A stretch of 8,667 nucleotides of DNA, from contig JAAZPN010000136.1 in NCBI GenBank assembly GCA_012797215.1, positions 1-8,667 of the forward strand, given 5' to 3'. This DNA is from Chloroflexota bacterium. GTDB lineage: Bacteria > Chloroflexota > Anaerolineae > Anaerolineales > Anaerolineaceae. The number at the start of each line of letters is the position of its first letter. Positions within the stretch are counted from its first letter, which is position 1. A program made the position numbers and the translations under genes. This document shows positions 1 to 6,376 of the stretch, piece by piece. Below the pieces are notes generated by a model. It worked only from the letters and a program-made list of their open reading frames with translations, had not been told where the DNA came from and did no database searches.

Positions 1-109
1 GGCGATCTGCCCGTGAATTTCGTCATCGCGAGCGCAGCGTGGCGATCTCCCTCTTTTTTCGTCATCGCGAGCGTGCGAAGCGATCTCCCTCTTTTTTCGT
101 CATCGCGAG
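1..109 (+). repeat. Long direct repeat, copy 1 (pairs with 158-266)
   Basis: Positions 1-109 match 158-266 base for base except at one place (T97 against C254). The offset of 157 bp equals four repeat units (39+38+40+40), so the array shows a higher-order period. This points to duplication of a multi-unit block, for instance by unequal recombination or slippage, rather than independent spread of single units. Confidence 0.9.
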
Positions 110-157
110 CGCAGCGCGGCGATCTGCCCGTGAATTTCGTCATCGCGAGCACGGCAC

Positions 158-266
158 GGCGATCTGCCCGTGAATTTCGTCATCGCGAGCGCAGCGTGGC
201 GATCTCCCTCTTTTTTCGTCATCGCGAGCGTGCGAAGCGATCTCCCTCTTTTTCCGTCATCGCGAG
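158..266 (+). repeat. Long direct repeat, copy 2 (pairs with 1-109)
   Basis: This is the second copy of the 109-bp block, 157 bp downstream of the first, with a single mismatch at 254. Identity ends at 267, where the last repeat core changes from GAGC to GAGG and runs into unique sequence leading to the next gene. Confidence 0.9.
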
Positions 267-307
267 GAACGCAGCCCGCGCCCACGCTCAGCCCAGCTTT
301 GCGTTCC
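266..307. other. 8-bp inverted repeat at the end of the repeat array
   Basis: GGAACGCA (266-273) and TGCGTTCC (300-307) are perfect reverse complements separated by 26 bases. The left arm lies on the edge of the last degenerate repeat unit, the right arm in the unique leader of the following gene. The right arm is followed by CCTTTGT, so it is not a typical intrinsic terminator: the loop is long and the T-run short. It may be a relic of the repeat family or a coincidence. Confidence 0.4.
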
Positions 308-347
308 CTTTGTAAGCCCTAAGCCGCCCAACCAGACTGCTCCCGGA

Positions 348-356
348 TGATATACT
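348..356 (+). promoter_or_regulatory. Extended -10 promoter for the 376 gene
   Basis: TGATATACT contains a TATACT hexamer (351-356, five of six matches to TATAAT) preceded by TG plus one base, the extended -10 arrangement. No good -35 hexamer is seen 16-18 bp upstream, which is tolerated by extended -10 promoters. The start codon at 376 is about 20 bases downstream of the -10, leaving a very short leader that still contains the ribosome binding site AAGGAA (365-370). Confidence 0.55.
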
Positions 357-375
357 TAGGCGCAAAGGAAAACCT

Positions 376-1758
376 ATGAACCCCACCGCAAAAAAGATCC
401 TCATTATCGTTCTCATCGTCCTGCTGGTATTGTGCCTGTGCGCCGCCGCGCTTGCGCTGCTGGGTGGTTTCGTCTTCTTTAGGGATAAGCTGACTCCGGC
501 CATCTCAGAGCAACTGACAACTGAGCAGCCCGTTATCACTGCCACTGCCGTCCCCCAGGCCAACCCAGAAGCGGTCGAGGATAAAATCAGCGCGTCCATG
601 GATGAGGTAGAGCGCCAGGTATCGCAAATCCGCGGCCTCAAACTGGATAATGCCATCCCTCGCAAACTGCTGACCGAAGAGGAACTCCAGGCGACGGTCG
701 AAAACGACTTTTTTAAAGACTACAGCGCGGAAGACGCTGCCTCAGACGCGCGCGTTCTCTCACTGCTGGGGCTCCTCCCGCGCGATTTTGACCTGCTCAG
801 CTTCTATCGGGAGCTTTACAGCGAACAAATCGCCGGCTATTACGACGACGAAATCAAAGCCATGTTTGTCGTTAAGAACAGCGGCTTTACCGGCGTCGAA
901 CGCGACACCTACGCGCACGAATTCACCCACGCGCTGCAGGATGCCGCTTTTGATTTCAATGGCGCGATGAATTACACCGATGAAGCCTGCCAGGAGGATT
1001 CCGAGCGCTGCGCCGCCCTGCAGTCCCTCATTGAGGGGGACGCCACCCTTACCGAAAGCCTCTGGCTGCAAACTTACGCCACCCGGGAGGACATCCGCGA
1101 CCTGCAAGCCTTCTACAGCGATTACGAAAGCCCGGTCTACGATTCCGCGCCGGCCTATATGCGCGAAGACTTCCTCTTTGCTTATCAGCAAGGCCTGACT
1201 TTTGTTCAAGCCCTGTATGACCAGGGCGGTTTCGCGGCCGTCAACAAAGCCTACACCAGCGCGCAGCCTGTGTCTACCGAACAAATTCTCCATCCAACCC
1301 GCTATCCAGCGGACACTCCCACACCGGTAGAACTGCCGGACCTGAGCGCTGCGCTCGGCTCGAGCTGGGAAGAAACAGACCGCAATGTGATGGGCGAATG
1401 GTACACCTGGCTAATCCTGGCTCGCGGGGATGACGCGGAAACCCGCCTGGTGGATGCCAAAGCCTCCGCCGCTGCCGAAGGCTGGGGCGGGGACACCTAC
1501 GTTGTGCTCGAAAACAGCGCCACCGACGAATCAGCGCTGTTGGTGCGCTACACCTGGGATGGCTCCTCCGATGCTGCTGAAGCCCAGCTTGCTTTTGAAA
1601 GTTACCTGGGTTTGCGCCTGGGCAGCCCTGACCTGTTCGGGATTTATGACAATCACGGCACCTACTCCGCGCTGCGTCAAGATTCGCAATTCGGCTTCAC
1701 CTGGCTGATCACGGACAGCCGCGCCGCGCTTGAAATGCTGCTTGGTGAGCTCTACTGA
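376..1758 (+). CDS. Membrane-anchored putative zinc metallopeptidase (HExxH)
   Basis: The protein has 460 residues. Residues 7-35 form one strongly hydrophobic helix after a Lys pair, so it is probably anchored in the membrane with the bulk outside; there is no lipobox. A Thr/Pro/Ala-rich linker follows (about 48-65). The middle carries GYYDDEIKAMFVV (154-166), then HEFTH at 181-185, a zinc-binding HExxH site. E220 in the segment SLIEGDA, 35 residues after H185, is placed to be the third zinc ligand, as in gluzincin-type peptidases. The C-terminal 120 residues look like a separate domain with a repeated Trp-Gly pattern (GWGGDTYVV, 369-377). Peptidase activity is inferred; no substrate can be read from the sequence. 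The ATG is supported by AAGGAA five bases upstream. It is followed after 13 bp by a HAD phosphatase gene, probably in one transcript. Confidence 0.85.
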   Translation: MNPTAKKILIIVLIVLLVLCLCAAALALLGGFVFFRDKLTPAISEQLTTEQPVITATAVPQANPEAVEDKISASMDEVERQVSQIRGLKLDNAIPRKLLTEEELQATVENDFFKDYSAEDAASDARVLSLLGLLPRDFDLLSFYRELYSEQIAGYYDDEIKAMFVVKNSGFTGVERDTYAHEFTHALQDAAFDFNGAMNYTDEACQEDSERCAALQSLIEGDATLTESLWLQTYATREDIRDLQAFYSDYESPVYDSAPAYMREDFLFAYQQGLTFVQALYDQGGFAAVNKAYTSAQPVSTEQILHPTRYPADTPTPVELPDLSAALGSSWEETDRNVMGEWYTWLILARGDDAETRLVDAKASAAAEGWGGDTYVVLENSATDESALLVRYTWDGSSDAAEAQLAFESYLGLRLGSPDLFGIYDNHGTYSALRQDSQFGFTWLITDSRAALEMLLGELY

Positions 1759-1771
1759 CCACAAACCGCAA

Positions 1772-2467
1772 ATGACTACTTCGCGCCGCGCCGCCCTGCC
1801 ATTAGACCCTTCCAAGGTGAAAGCCCTGCTCTTTGACGTGGACGGCACGCTGGCCGACAGCGATAACGCCATGACCGAGCGGGTTGCCAGGCTCCTAAGA
1901 CCGCTGCGCTTTTTGATAAACGAACAAAAAGCCGCCTTGCTCTCCCGCAAGCTGGTGATGATGGCCGAAAGCCCGGGCAATGCAGCCCTCGAGATTGCTG
2001 ACCGCCTGGGGGTTGACTCTCTGATTGCGCGCTTTCTGGAGCGGCGTGCCGAGCGGCAGAGCCGGCAGCATGTGCTGTCAGTCATCCCCGGCATACCCGA
2101 AATGTTGGCAGCCCTTTACGAACGCTACCCCATGGCAGTGGTTTCCGCGCGCAATAACCTCACCACGCTCAGGTTCTTGCACGAACATAATCTGGCGCGC
2201 TTCTTCCGGCTGGTCGTCACCTCGCAGACCTGCGCGCGCACCAAACCCTTCCCTGACCCACTGCTTTACGCCGCCAAAACCCTGAACGTTCCAATTGAAA
2301 ACTGCCTGATGATTGGGGATACCACCCCGGATGTGCGCGCGGCGCTCGCCGCCGGCGCGCAGTCCCTTTCAGTCTTGTGCGGGTTCGGCACCGAAAAAGA
2401 ACTGCTGCGGGCAGGCTCGCATCATATTCTCCCCAGCACAGCCCACCTGACCGATTTTTTAAGCTAA
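1772..2467 (+). CDS. HAD-superfamily phosphatase, phosphoglycolate phosphatase-like
   Basis: The protein has 231 residues and all four HAD motifs. Motif I is FDVDGTLAD with D22 as nucleophile and D24 as acid/base, motif II is S125 in VVSARNN, motif III is K158 in the segment TKPFPDP, and motif IV is IGDTTPD with D183 and D187. The helical insertion between motif I and II (about 31-105) is a C1-type cap, so it belongs to HAD-IA with Gph-like phosphatases. Substrate is unknown: such enzymes dephosphorylate small phosphometabolites in the cytoplasm. I chose ATG 1772 because it lies 13 bp after the previous stop and leaves a normal N-terminus. A TTG at 1730 is in frame but would overlap the upstream gene by 29 bp and add 14 residues unlike the family. 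No clear Shine-Dalgarno is seen, so expression may depend on coupling to the upstream gene. Confidence 0.88.
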   Translation: MTTSRRAALPLDPSKVKALLFDVDGTLADSDNAMTERVARLLRPLRFLINEQKAALLSRKLVMMAESPGNAALEIADRLGVDSLIARFLERRAERQSRQHVLSVIPGIPEMLAALYERYPMAVVSARNNLTTLRFLHEHNLARFFRLVVTSQTCARTKPFPDPLLYAAKTLNVPIENCLMIGDTTPDVRAALAAGAQSLSVLCGFGTEKELLRAGSHHILPSTAHLTDFLS

Positions 2468-2495
2468 ACTCTTCCCACCCAGGACGCCGCGCGGT

Positions 2496-3806
2496 TTATC
2501 GAGTCTCCTCTGCGGGGCTGGCAGCTGCTTTCACTTTCCCCCCTGGCTCTTGCTCATCCAGGGTGTACACATCCCGCTTCAAGAATCCGTAAATACCCAT
2601 TGCCGCGCAGAAAACCCCCGCAATCAGGTACCATGCGCGGATCCCCAGCCGCTCCGCCACAGGCGCCGCTAAAAGCATCCCGATGGGCGAAGCTGCCGAT
2701 GACAGGCTGCCGATGACCGTAAAGATGCGGCCTTGCATATCGGGGGGAATCTTGGTCTGCATAATCGCGCCCAAAGCCCCATTTGCCAATGCGTTCATCA
2801 AGCCAACCAACGCCATCATTCCCACGGCCAGCAGATAGGTCTCGCGGTTGGTCAGCCCCAAAACGCTAATCCCCACGCCCATCCCAACCAGCCCGGTTAG
2901 CGTGGTAGCGGTCTTGCGTTTAAAACCGCCCCAAACGCCCAAAAGCAACCCGCCAGCTACAATTCCCAGCCCCAACGCGGATTCCAGCCAGGCTACTTCC
3001 GCCGCGCCTTTACCGTAGACCTTGGTGACCATCAGGGGCAGCAGCGAAAAAGCTGGGGAAGCAAGCATGTTGATGAGCGACGCCATCACCATTACCTTGA
3101 ACAAACCAGACCATCCCACCGCGTACTTTAATCCGAATCGCACGTCCTGCAGCATTCTTTTGGGGGTGATTGCCTCGGCGTGCTGCGCGCTCGCGGGCTG
3201 GGGAACGTGCACAAACAGCGCCAGTAAAAGGATCGCAACTGCGGCTGTAACCAAATCAATCGCGAGCACAGCTTGCATAGCCAAGACGGAAATCAGCAGC
3301 GCGCCCAGCGGCGGGCTGACGATATCTATCACGCCGTACATGGCCTGATTTATCCCGCCCAACCGCGCGAAATGCTCCCGGGGAACCATAAGGCTGGTGG
3401 AAGCCTGCATGGCGGGATACTGAAAAGAGCCGCATAGAGACCTTACGAACAACACGACATAAATATGCCAGATTTGCGTAATACCCAGGTGAAATAAAAC
3501 CACCAGCGCGAAGGTCGCCAGCGCCACGGCGGTATCCGAAATGATCATGATTGCCTTGCGGTTCAGCCGGTCCACCAGCGCGCCAGCAAAGGGACCCAAA
3601 AGGACGCGCGGCAGCAGCGCCACAAAGGTAGCCATCGCCAGCACGGTCGCGGAACCGGTTTTTTCGGTCATGTACCAGACCAAAGCAAACTGCACCAAGC
3701 CGCTCCCCAAAAGCGATACCGCCTGGCCAATCCACATCGGCAGATAATTGCGCAGCCAGCGCGGGGAGATGTTTTCGGGGACTTGGCTTTCCACTTGTTC
3801 AGTCAT
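2496..3806 (-). CDS. MFS efflux transporter (DHA3/macrolide-exporter type)
   Basis: The 436-residue protein is hydrophobic throughout, with about twelve predicted membrane helices. It shows the MFS motif A between helices 2 and 3 (G71 to K84, with the DRLNRK core). The opening, WIGQAVSLLGSGLVQFALVW (25-44), is the pattern of the drug:H+ antiporter-3 group that includes macrolide exporters and EntS-like siderophore exporters. It probably exports a small molecule by proton antiport across the cytoplasmic membrane; the substrate cannot be inferred. The frame is open up to 3893, but the promoter at 3840-3867 lies inside that extension. GGAAGG stands just before the tandem ATGs at 3809 and 3806; 3806 has the better spacing. 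The C-terminus is a charged, probably cytoplasmic tail. The gene converges on the HAD phosphatase with a 28-bp gap lacking an evident terminator. Confidence 0.9.
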   Translation of the reverse strand: MTEQVESQVPENISPRWLRNYLPMWIGQAVSLLGSGLVQFALVWYMTEKTGSATVLAMATFVALLPRVLLGPFAGALVDRLNRKAIMIISDTAVALATFALVVLFHLGITQIWHIYVVLFVRSLCGSFQYPAMQASTSLMVPREHFARLGGINQAMYGVIDIVSPPLGALLISVLAMQAVLAIDLVTAAVAILLLALFVHVPQPASAQHAEAITPKRMLQDVRFGLKYAVGWSGLFKVMVMASLINMLASPAFSLLPLMVTKVYGKGAAEVAWLESALGLGIVAGGLLLGVWGGFKRKTATTLTGLVGMGVGISVLGLTNRETYLLAVGMMALVGLMNALANGALGAIMQTKIPPDMQGRIFTVIGSLSSAASPIGMLLAAPVAERLGIRAWYLIAGVFCAAMGIYGFLKRDVYTLDEQEPGGKVKAAASPAEETR

Positions 3807-3839
3807 CATACCTTCCAGACAAATCAGGATGCAGGCTGT

Positions 3840-3867
3840 ATTATAGAGCCTTATTGGTTCTTGTGAA
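3840..3867 (-). promoter_or_regulatory. Sigma70-type promoter of the MFS gene
   Basis: Read on the minus strand, TTCACA (3867-3862, five of six matches to TTGACA) is followed by a 16-bp spacer and a perfect TATAAT (3845-3840). Transcription would begin near 3833, about 27 bases before the ATG at 3806. The longer reading frame beginning at 3893 would start upstream of the transcript, so this promoter settles the start of the transporter gene. Confidence 0.7.
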
Positions 3868-3903
3868 GGAATCAGGACGCTCCGTCCGGACATAGTGGAG
3901 TAA

Positions 3904-3915
3904 CTGATTAATCAG
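3904..3915. promoter_or_regulatory. Perfect 12-bp palindrome, candidate operator
   Basis: CTGATTAATCAG is a perfect palindrome in the intergenic region between the divergent transporter and acyltransferase genes. It lies about 37 bp upstream of the transporter -35 element and 38 bp upstream of the acyltransferase start, just before TAAAAT (3918-3923), which could be a -10 for the acyltransferase. Position and symmetry suit a dimeric regulator, but no regulator gene is in the window and no second copy was found. Confidence 0.4.
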
Positions 3916-3952
3916 GGTAAAATAAAGAAAATCGCGCTTCCTGAGGTGCCAG

Positions 3953-4687
3953 ATGAGCCTGAGAAAACAACTCAATGAATACAAGCAAAAATATCCCTAC
4001 CCGCGCCGCCGCTTTATCCGCCGGGCTTTGCGTGGGGCTATCAGGATGGCAGCCTCCGTTATCACGGATTACCGCGTTGAAGGTCAGGAGAACCTGCCCA
4101 AACAAGGACCGCTGTTGATTGTGGGGAACCACTTTCACTTCCTGGATACCATCGGCCCTATTCATTGCACGGATTATTTCTTGGAGTTCATCAACGATTC
4201 AGTCATGCCCAACGCCCCCGCCACGATGAAGTTTCTCCCGAGCCTGTGGGGAACGCTCAAAATTCTGCAGGGCACAGCCAATCTGGAAGCCATGCGGGCT
4301 TCTGAAGCAGTGCTCGCGCAGGGGGGCATTCTCGCGATATTCCCGGAAGGGCATGTGCACCGGCTTCCGCTCGGTAAACCCCTCCCAGGAGCCTCTTTCC
4401 TGGCGCTGCGTTCAGGGGTGCCCATCCTCCCCATCGCCACCTACAGCGAGGATGAATGGAATTTGTTCGGCGCTCTCACGCGCAAAAAGCGCCGCGCGCG
4501 GATCGTCACCCGCATCGGCAAGCCCTTTGGCCCACTCGCGATTGGGGACCTGCAAAAAATCCCCGGCCGGGAAGAAGTGAAAGCTGCCGGCTGGGAAATC
4601 ATGAGTCACATAGCCGATTTGCTCCCCAGGCATGCCCGCGGAATCTATGACTCGCAGCAGGCCGAGCCAGACCCAGTCAGCAATTAA
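3953..4687 (+). CDS. PlsC-type lysophospholipid acyltransferase
   Basis: The 244-residue protein carries the glycerolipid acyltransferase blocks in order. Block I is NHFHFLD, with the catalytic H60 and D65 in the H-x4-D spacing. Block III is FPEGHVHR (130-137) and block IV is GVPILPI (155-161). Such enzymes transfer a fatty acyl chain from acyl-CoA or acyl-ACP to lysophosphatidate or a related acceptor at the inner face of the membrane. Block III usually reads FPEGT; here His replaces Thr, which may affect acceptor binding. The N-terminus is very basic (residues 4-31, many Arg and Lys) and may bind acidic lipid; there is no obvious transmembrane helix, so it is likely a peripheral protein. 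The ATG has GAGGTG (3943-3948) four bases upstream. It is transcribed divergently from the transporter; exact acceptor is unknown. Confidence 0.87.
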   Translation: MSLRKQLNEYKQKYPYPRRRFIRRALRGAIRMAASVITDYRVEGQENLPKQGPLLIVGNHFHFLDTIGPIHCTDYFLEFINDSVMPNAPATMKFLPSLWGTLKILQGTANLEAMRASEAVLAQGGILAIFPEGHVHRLPLGKPLPGASFLALRSGVPILPIATYSEDEWNLFGALTRKKRRARIVTRIGKPFGPLAIGDLQKIPGREEVKAAGWEIMSHIADLLPRHARGIYDSQQAEPDPVSN

Positions 4688-4754
4688 CACGAATCCAACA
4701 GTCAGCGGGTAATCTATAAACAATTATTCATTGGGAGAGCTTGGCAGATAGGGT

Positions 4755-5714
4755 ATGGAATATAAAGATTATTACAAAACACTTGGCTTGGATAAAACCG
4801 CCAAAGAAGCGGATATCAAGTCCGCCTACCGCCGCCTGGCGCGCAAATACCACCCGGATGTGAACCCGGGGAAGCCCGAGGCGGAGGAAAAGTTTAAAGA
4901 AATCAACGAAGCTTACCAGGTACTTTCTGACCCTGAAAAACGTCAGAAATACGACCAATTCGGTTCGCAGTGGCAGCAGTACCGCTCCTCTGGCGGCAGC
5001 CCGGAAGATTTCAACTGGGGTCCCTGGCGTTCGCAGCCCGCGGGCGGCAGCGGTTACCGCACGATGACACAGGAAGAGCTCAACGAGATGCTTGGGGGCA
5101 TGGGCGGTTTCTCAGATTTCTTTGAAACGCTTTTCGGCGGTTTTGGTATGGGCGGTTTTACTCCCCAAGCCTCACGGCAGTCAGGGTCTCGCAGCGCGCG
5201 CCGCAGCCCGGCCAACCCCTCCCGCGATGTTGTGCACGAGGTCGAAATAACGCTGGAAGAAGCCTACAGCGGCACTAAACGCTTGCTTCAATTGGATGGC
5301 GGCAAGCGCATCGAGGCCAGCATTCCCCCGGGCGTGGATACCGGTTCGCGCGTCCGTCTCAGCGGTCAGGCAGCCGGCGCAGATTTGTATTTGCGCATTG
5401 TGGTTCTCCCTCACGCGCTTTTTACCCGCAAAGGCAATGACCTCTACGCGCGCGTGCCTGTGGATTTTTACACCGCGGTTTTGGGCGGTGAGGTCGGCGT
5501 GCCCACGCTCACCAACGCGGTCCGCCTGACTATTCCCGAGAATACCGATAGCGGCAAGGTTTTTCGTCTGAAAGAATTGGGGATGCCCAGCCTGAAGAAT
5601 CCCAAAACGCGCGGAAATCTCTACGCCACGGTAGAAATCCACCTGCCGCAGCACCTGACTCCCGCGGAAAAGGACAAAGTTCGCGAACTCAAAAACATGC
5701 GCCGCGCTCAGTAA
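4755..5714 (+). CDS. DnaJ/CbpA-type co-chaperone without zinc finger
   Basis: The 319-residue protein begins with a J domain (about 4-70) with the HPD tripeptide at 33-35 that stimulates DnaK ATPase, followed by KYDQFG at the domain end. A Gly/Phe-rich linker (about 71-155, with [15 protein letters not shown]) follows, then two beta-rich substrate-binding domains (about 159-235 and 236-319) ending in the typical [12 protein letters not shown] and [13 protein letters not shown] segments. The CxxCxGxG zinc-finger repeats of classical DnaJ are absent, so it is the type II/CbpA architecture at its usual length. It should deliver unfolded clients to DnaK in the cytoplasm. No dnaK or grpE lies nearby. 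The 67-bp upstream gap has TATAAA at 4715-4720 but no convincing -35, and the only near ribosome-binding signal is AGGG directly before the ATG. Confidence 0.93.
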   Translation: MEYKDYYKTLGLDKTAKEADIKSAYRRLARKYHPDVNPGKPEAEEKFKEINEAYQVLSDPEKRQKYDQFGSQWQQYRSSGGSPEDFNWGPWRSQPAGGSGYRTMTQEELNEMLGGMGGFSDFFETLFGGFGMGGFTPQASRQSGSRSARRSPANPSRDVVHEVEITLEEAYSGTKRLLQLDGGKRIEASIPPGVDTGSRVRLSGQAAGADLYLRIVVLPHALFTRKGNDLYARVPVDFYTAVLGGEVGVPTLTNAVRLTIPENTDSGKVFRLKELGMPSLKNPKTRGNLYATVEIHLPQHLTPAEKDKVRELKNMRRAQ

Positions 5715-5729
5715 TCCTGGCGCACATCC

Positions 5730-5758
5730 ATGACCCCAGCCAGCCATGCGGGTATAAT
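5730..5758 (+). promoter_or_regulatory. Sigma70-type promoter for the LOG/nucleotidase pair
   Basis: ATGACC (5730-5735, four of six matches to TTGACA), a 17-bp spacer and a perfect TATAAT (5753-5758) stand in the 68-bp gap after the DnaJ-type gene. The ATG of the LOG gene at 5783 is 24 bases beyond the -10, with AAGGA (5773-5777) as ribosome binding site. The two following genes therefore appear to form their own transcription unit. Confidence 0.65.
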
Positions 5759-5782
5759 AGGCTGACGTAAAAAAGGACAATA

Positions 5783-6376
5783 ATGCCCTCAAAACCCATT
5801 CAAACCATCACCATCTTTTCCGGTTCCGCGGACCATCTCCGGGCAGCTTATGTGCAAGGCGCTTGGGAACTGGGCGCAGTGCTGGCCGAACGCGGCCTTA
5901 CGCTGGTTTTCGGCGGCGGAAAAACCGGCTTGATGGGCGCGGTCGCGGATGGCGCATTGGCAAAGGGCGGGCAGGTGGTCGGGGTAATCAACGAGAGTTT
6001 AAACACGCCCACGCTGGCGCACGCCGGCCTCAGCCGCATGGAAGTTCTCCCGGACCTGCACACCCGCAAAGCCCGCATGTCCGCTCTGGCGGATGCTTAT
6101 ATCGCGCTCCCTGGCGGCTTGGGAACTTTTGACGAGCTTTTTGAGGCGCTCACCTGGGCGCAGATCGGCCTGCACCATAAACCAATCGGCTTGCTGAATA
6201 TCGAGCGCTATTTTGACCCTCTGCTCGCCTTGGTAGACCACGCCATCGCGGAGCGCTTCATCTACCCCGAACATCGTCAGCTTTTGATTTGTGAAGAAGA
6301 CCCCCATATTCTTCTCGAAAAAATGCAGGCTTACCACCCCCCCGAAAACCTGAGCCGCTGGGTAGAACGCCCGTGA
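5783..6376 (+). CDS. LOG-family nucleoside-monophosphate phosphoribohydrolase
   Basis: The 197-residue Rossmann-fold protein has the LOG (TIGR00730-type) signatures: GGGKTGLMG at 44-52, HTRKARM at 93-99, and PGGLGTFDE at 110-118, where R96 and E118 match the conserved catalytic pair. Proteins of this group cut the N-glycosidic bond of nucleoside 5'-monophosphates, releasing the base and ribose 5-phosphate. In plants and some bacteria the substrate is a cytokinin nucleotide; in most bacteria it is more likely ordinary or damaged purine or pyrimidine nucleotides. Older annotation as lysine decarboxylase is wrong for this family. The length is the usual one for type I LOG proteins. It has its own promoter and an AAGGA ribosome binding site. 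Its TGA stop overlaps the GTG start of the nucleotidase-like gene, implying coupled translation. Confidence 0.9.
   Translation: MPSKPIQTITIFSGSADHLRAAYVQGAWELGAVLAERGLTLVFGGGKTGLMGAVADGALAKGGQVVGVINESLNTPTLAHAGLSRMEVLPDLHTRKARMSALADAYIALPGGLGTFDELFEALTWAQIGLHHKPIGLLNIERYFDPLLALVDHAIAERFIYPEHRQLLICEEDPHILLEKMQAYHPPENLSRWVERP

Larger units (their letters stand above)
1..267. repeat. Tandem array of 38-40 bp intergenic repeats
   Basis: Seven copies of the core CGTCATCGCGAGC (the last ends in G) start at 21, 60, 98, 138, 178, 217 and 255, giving periods of 39, 38, 40, 40, 39 and 38 bp; positions 1-20 are the tail of a further unit. After the core, units differ in a middle part (GCAGCGTGG, GTGCGAAG, GCAGCGCGG or ACGGCACGG) and in one of two tails: GATCTCCCTCTTTTTT or GATCTGCCCGTGAATTT. 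Within each unit ATCGC and GCGAT form a short inverted repeat, so a unit could fold into a weak hairpin. Periods that are not multiples of three and the changing tails argue against coding, although a frame stays open by chance. Dispersed intergenic repeats of this look are common in many bacteria; their function is unknown. The array probably continues left of the window. Confidence 0.93.

Noticed and set aside
1..267. CRISPR array
   Set aside because: The periodic sequence is almost entirely repeat, with no unique spacers of constant length between identical repeats, and no cas gene is near.
13..315. 100-residue open frame across the left repeat array, and its minus-strand counterpart at 100-285
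   Set aside because: The frame is a by-product of the tandem repeats: unit length varies between 38 and 40 bp, the translation is Arg/Ser-rich and low in complexity, and no ribosome binding site precedes it.
1730..1771. TTG-initiated extension of the HAD phosphatase
   Set aside because: It would overlap the upstream gene by 29 bp and add a Cys-rich stretch with no family likeness; ATG 1772 gives a normal HAD N-terminus.
1531..2094. Long antisense frames such as 1531-2094, 5181-5792, 6331-6954 and 7704-8291
   Set aside because: They lie opposite well-recognised genes, show no domain motifs, and are the expected shadows of GC-rich codon use.
2468..2495. Possible bidirectional terminator in the convergent gap (CCGCGCGG palindrome at 2487-2494)
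   Set aside because: The palindrome has no loop and no adequate T-run on either strand, so it does not meet the form of an intrinsic terminator.
3256..3735. 159-residue minus-strand frame inside the transporter gene
   Set aside because: It is an alternate frame of the MFS gene on the same strand; the transporter frame carries the motif and membrane helices.
3807..3893. 29-residue N-terminal extension of the MFS transporter
   Set aside because: The promoter with a perfect TATAAT lies inside this extension, and a ribosome binding site stands just before the ATGs at 3809/3806.
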